From assembly GCA_029204225.1 (NCBI GenBank), contig CM055097.1, forward strand, positions 44,877,366 through 44,941,365: a stretch of 64,000 bases of DNA, read 5' to 3'. Shown piece by piece: positions 62,014 to 64,000 of this stretch. The position numbers and the translations under genes are program-made. The DNA is from Diphasiastrum complanatum. Taxonomy: Eukaryota > Streptophyta > Lycopodiopsida > Lycopodiales > Lycopodiaceae. The notes beneath the pieces are model-generated. The model did not search any database. It was given only the letters and a program-made list of their open reading frames with translations, and was not told the origin of the DNA. Within the stretch, counting starts at the first letter, position 1; each line of letters starts with the position of its first letter.

Positions 62014-62196
62014 GTTGAGGTTCGAAGAGAGTAGTAAAAGTTAAACACTCATAATCTGACCCAATTTGCCCCATTTTCTCTTAATAAATTGCTTGTTTCT
62101 TTTAACGACAATCTCCATTGTAGCACCTAGTTGTTCTTGTTATTCAAATTGCAAAAATTACCCATGTACAATAAAGTCGATCTCTTAGACCCCCAA

Positions 62197-62847
62197 TGAC
62201 ATGCCCATGACTGGTCTTGTGTAGCGTGTCCACGCTAGGGATCAGTAGACCAACAACCCGTAAGTTAATTGTGACTACAAGGGAATTGGGGCCCTTATGT
62301 GTATAAGGTCATAATTAATGGTTGTAGGCCTAAACTCATGATGGTGGATTTGTATGATTCTATCAGTGAGTCATTGGAGAACTGGATGACGTGGCCCAGA
62401 TAGGCTACAGAGGTGTCCAGTGAGGTGTCACAGTGCACTACTAGTGGTGCATGGGCCTTGGAGGATATAAGTATACCTATTGGGCTCTCACTAGTGTATC
62501 CTTGATTGTGAGACTGGTAGCAGTACTCTTGAGTTCTACTATCCATTGGTGCACTATGCTTGTGATTGCATGCAATTTTATGTGTAGAATGATCTATATT
62601 TGTTATTTTTGGATCCACACGTGTGAAATTATATGGACAACAACAGTGTTTTATCATTTCATTCAAGTTTGATCAAGTTCTATTAGTGTTTGGGTGATGC
62701 CCCATTCCTCTTTGAGATTGATCCATAGCTTGGGGGCTAGATCCACTCGATCTAGGATTGGTTGGGTTGGTTTGTCCACCATCTGTTCCCTTTGTGGTTG
62801 CTTGTTTTGGCATGCTTAGAATAGGATCCTTGGGTGTGGACTTTATG
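62197..62847 (+). repeat. gypsy 5' LTR
   Basis: Starts TGACATGCCC and matches the LTR at 33433-33710 over its first 270 bp. It is followed by a primer site. U3 includes a TATAAGTATA-like word near 62465. Interior sequence to 63767 shows no gag ORF. Confidence 0.85.
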
Positions 62848-62848
62848 T

Positions 62849-62861
62849 TGGTATCAGAGCC
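62849..62861 (+). other. gypsy primer binding site
   Basis: TGGTATCAGAGCC follows the LTR, complementary to the 3' end of methionine tRNA. Confidence 0.85.
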
Positions 62862-63767
62862 ATTCTAAGCAGGTATTGCCATCGAAAGTGCTTGAGAAGG
62901 AATCTCGACGTTTTTCGAGAATACGATGGAGTGAGCATTGAAGTGGGGAAAGTTTGGATTGCTCTTCCCGTGGAATTCCTTTTTGAAGTGTAATTGATTG
63001 TGTGGTACGTGCACTACCAGGTATACAATTGGTTTGATTTTTATGCACTCTATAGAGGTTTTTAGGAAGTAAATTCCAATTTTCGATTCACTTGAGCTGT
63101 CGATTACTTCGTTGAGCACTTTTGTGAAAGCAACGGTTTCAATTTTGAGGTTGCTGTTTTTTTTTTTCCTTAGTGGCTTCTTGTTCTTTCAAGCAATGGT
63201 TTAGGTCATTTTGTTGGCTGTCTTTTGCTCTTTTTTTTTTGAGCTGGTTTTGACTTAAATCGGAAAAGCAAGAAAAGAGGCACAAAAAATACTAATCACT
63301 GGCCATGAGAGTTGGTGGCGTTTTACAGGATTTGCATGGTGGTTTCTTTTTGTTTCACAGGTTTATGTTGGAGTTTTTTGCAAAGTAACAATGTTTTGCA
63401 AGTTAGAGTGAATCAGTAAAGCCATCTCTATGATGGTGTGAATCACAACAAAGCCTATCATGTGTTTAAGGAATGGCAACCTGCAAATTTGAGATTTTGA
63501 AAAAAATTGGATAGCGTCTACCCTGTTTTTCAACTATAAAGAAATCTGTAGGATGTAAAGCTATAAAAGAGGATTGATACTGCATGCTTGAAGGCAAAGC
63601 AACAGTGAAAGCACCTACATGCAACCTGTAAACTACAAAACAATATTTGTAAATGGCTTATTGCTTCAAGAAATCTTTGCTGGAACACAAATGATTGTAA
63701 ATATCTAAAAATGCCTCCAAAACCGCGCCTGGTTGCACCCTACAGTGCGCCCTGCAGCCGCCCTGTG
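62862..63767. other. gypsy interior, no coding content
   Basis: About 900 bp between the primer site and the next LTR without a recognisable gag or pol reading frame. Confidence 0.5.
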
Positions 63768-64000
63768 TGAGAAATTCAACTAGTTTAGTCATATTTGCTA
63801 CATTTGCTTATTTGACAAATTGAGGCCAAGTTTATATTAGACTTAGAGTTTGACTTTTCAAAGTTATATTAGTCTGAAATTCATTTGAATAACCACTTTT
63901 GGAAAGTGTGGGAAATGTAGAAGTCGATTTTGAGTAGATTCAAATTGGAATGTAGGGCACATTGAATCTAGTCCCAAATATAGTAGGGTTTACATTTTGG
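63768..64000 (+). repeat. copia-C LTR, second copy (runs off the window)
   Basis: Begins TGTGAGAAATTCAACTAG and matches 26762-26899 joined to 31350-31446, without the 4.45-kb insertion. Its other end lies outside the window. Confidence 0.85.

Overview
The window is nuclear DNA of a land plant with a large, repeat-rich genome. It holds two intact-looking, intron-bearing plant genes, a wall-associated-kinase-like receptor kinase and a DUF4378/TRM-family protein. Nearly everything else is decayed or nested LTR retrotransposon sequence plus very long GA/CT microsatellites. A fern or another plant with a large genome would fit the low gene density and the divergence of the two genes, but the species cannot be fixed from sequence alone.

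Layout. 1-8900 is a graveyard of LTR elements: a minus-strand Ty3/gypsy chromovirus (656-3646), a copia LTR fragment (3647-4198), orphan repeats, and a plus-strand Ty1/copia element with an internal deletion (about 5566-8316). 9353-12267 is the receptor kinase gene: a W-box palindrome and TATA box, then three exons coding for a 635-residue protein. 12268-17450 is AT-rich with only a decayed coding remnant. 17459-26761 holds three copia remnants, one of which (18898-23790, minus) keeps gag, protease, integrase, RT and RNase H pieces plus its 5' LTR and PBS.

26895-31354 is the cleanest mobile element. It is a 4.45-kb LTR retrotransposon with about 0.9-kb LTRs, a perfect 5-bp target duplication, a tRNA-Asp-type primer site and only a gag gene. 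It sits inside the LTR of an older copia element. 31470-36630 is a multi-level nest (gypsy, then an unclassified TGTTAGC element, then a copia LTR). 37100-42000 is mostly low-complexity or unassigned. 42055-47395 is a gypsy pol gene split by a 3.59-kb insertion with TG...CA ends and a 5-bp target duplication, which I could not classify.

48990-58740 is the second host gene, read on the minus strand. Five exons give about 1288 residues, joining an N-terminal LFDWN-type motif, a VIARLMGLESLP motif and a C-terminal DUF4378 region. A 110-bp tandem duplication over its start codon creates an upstream ORF that repeats the protein's own N-terminus. 58750-64000 is mostly unassigned, ending in a gypsy 5' LTR with PBS and the start of another copia LTR.

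The two host genes are not functionally linked. One is a cell-surface receptor kinase, the other a probable microtubule/cell-shape scaffold protein. The retroelements are almost all inactivated by stops, frameshifts and deletions.
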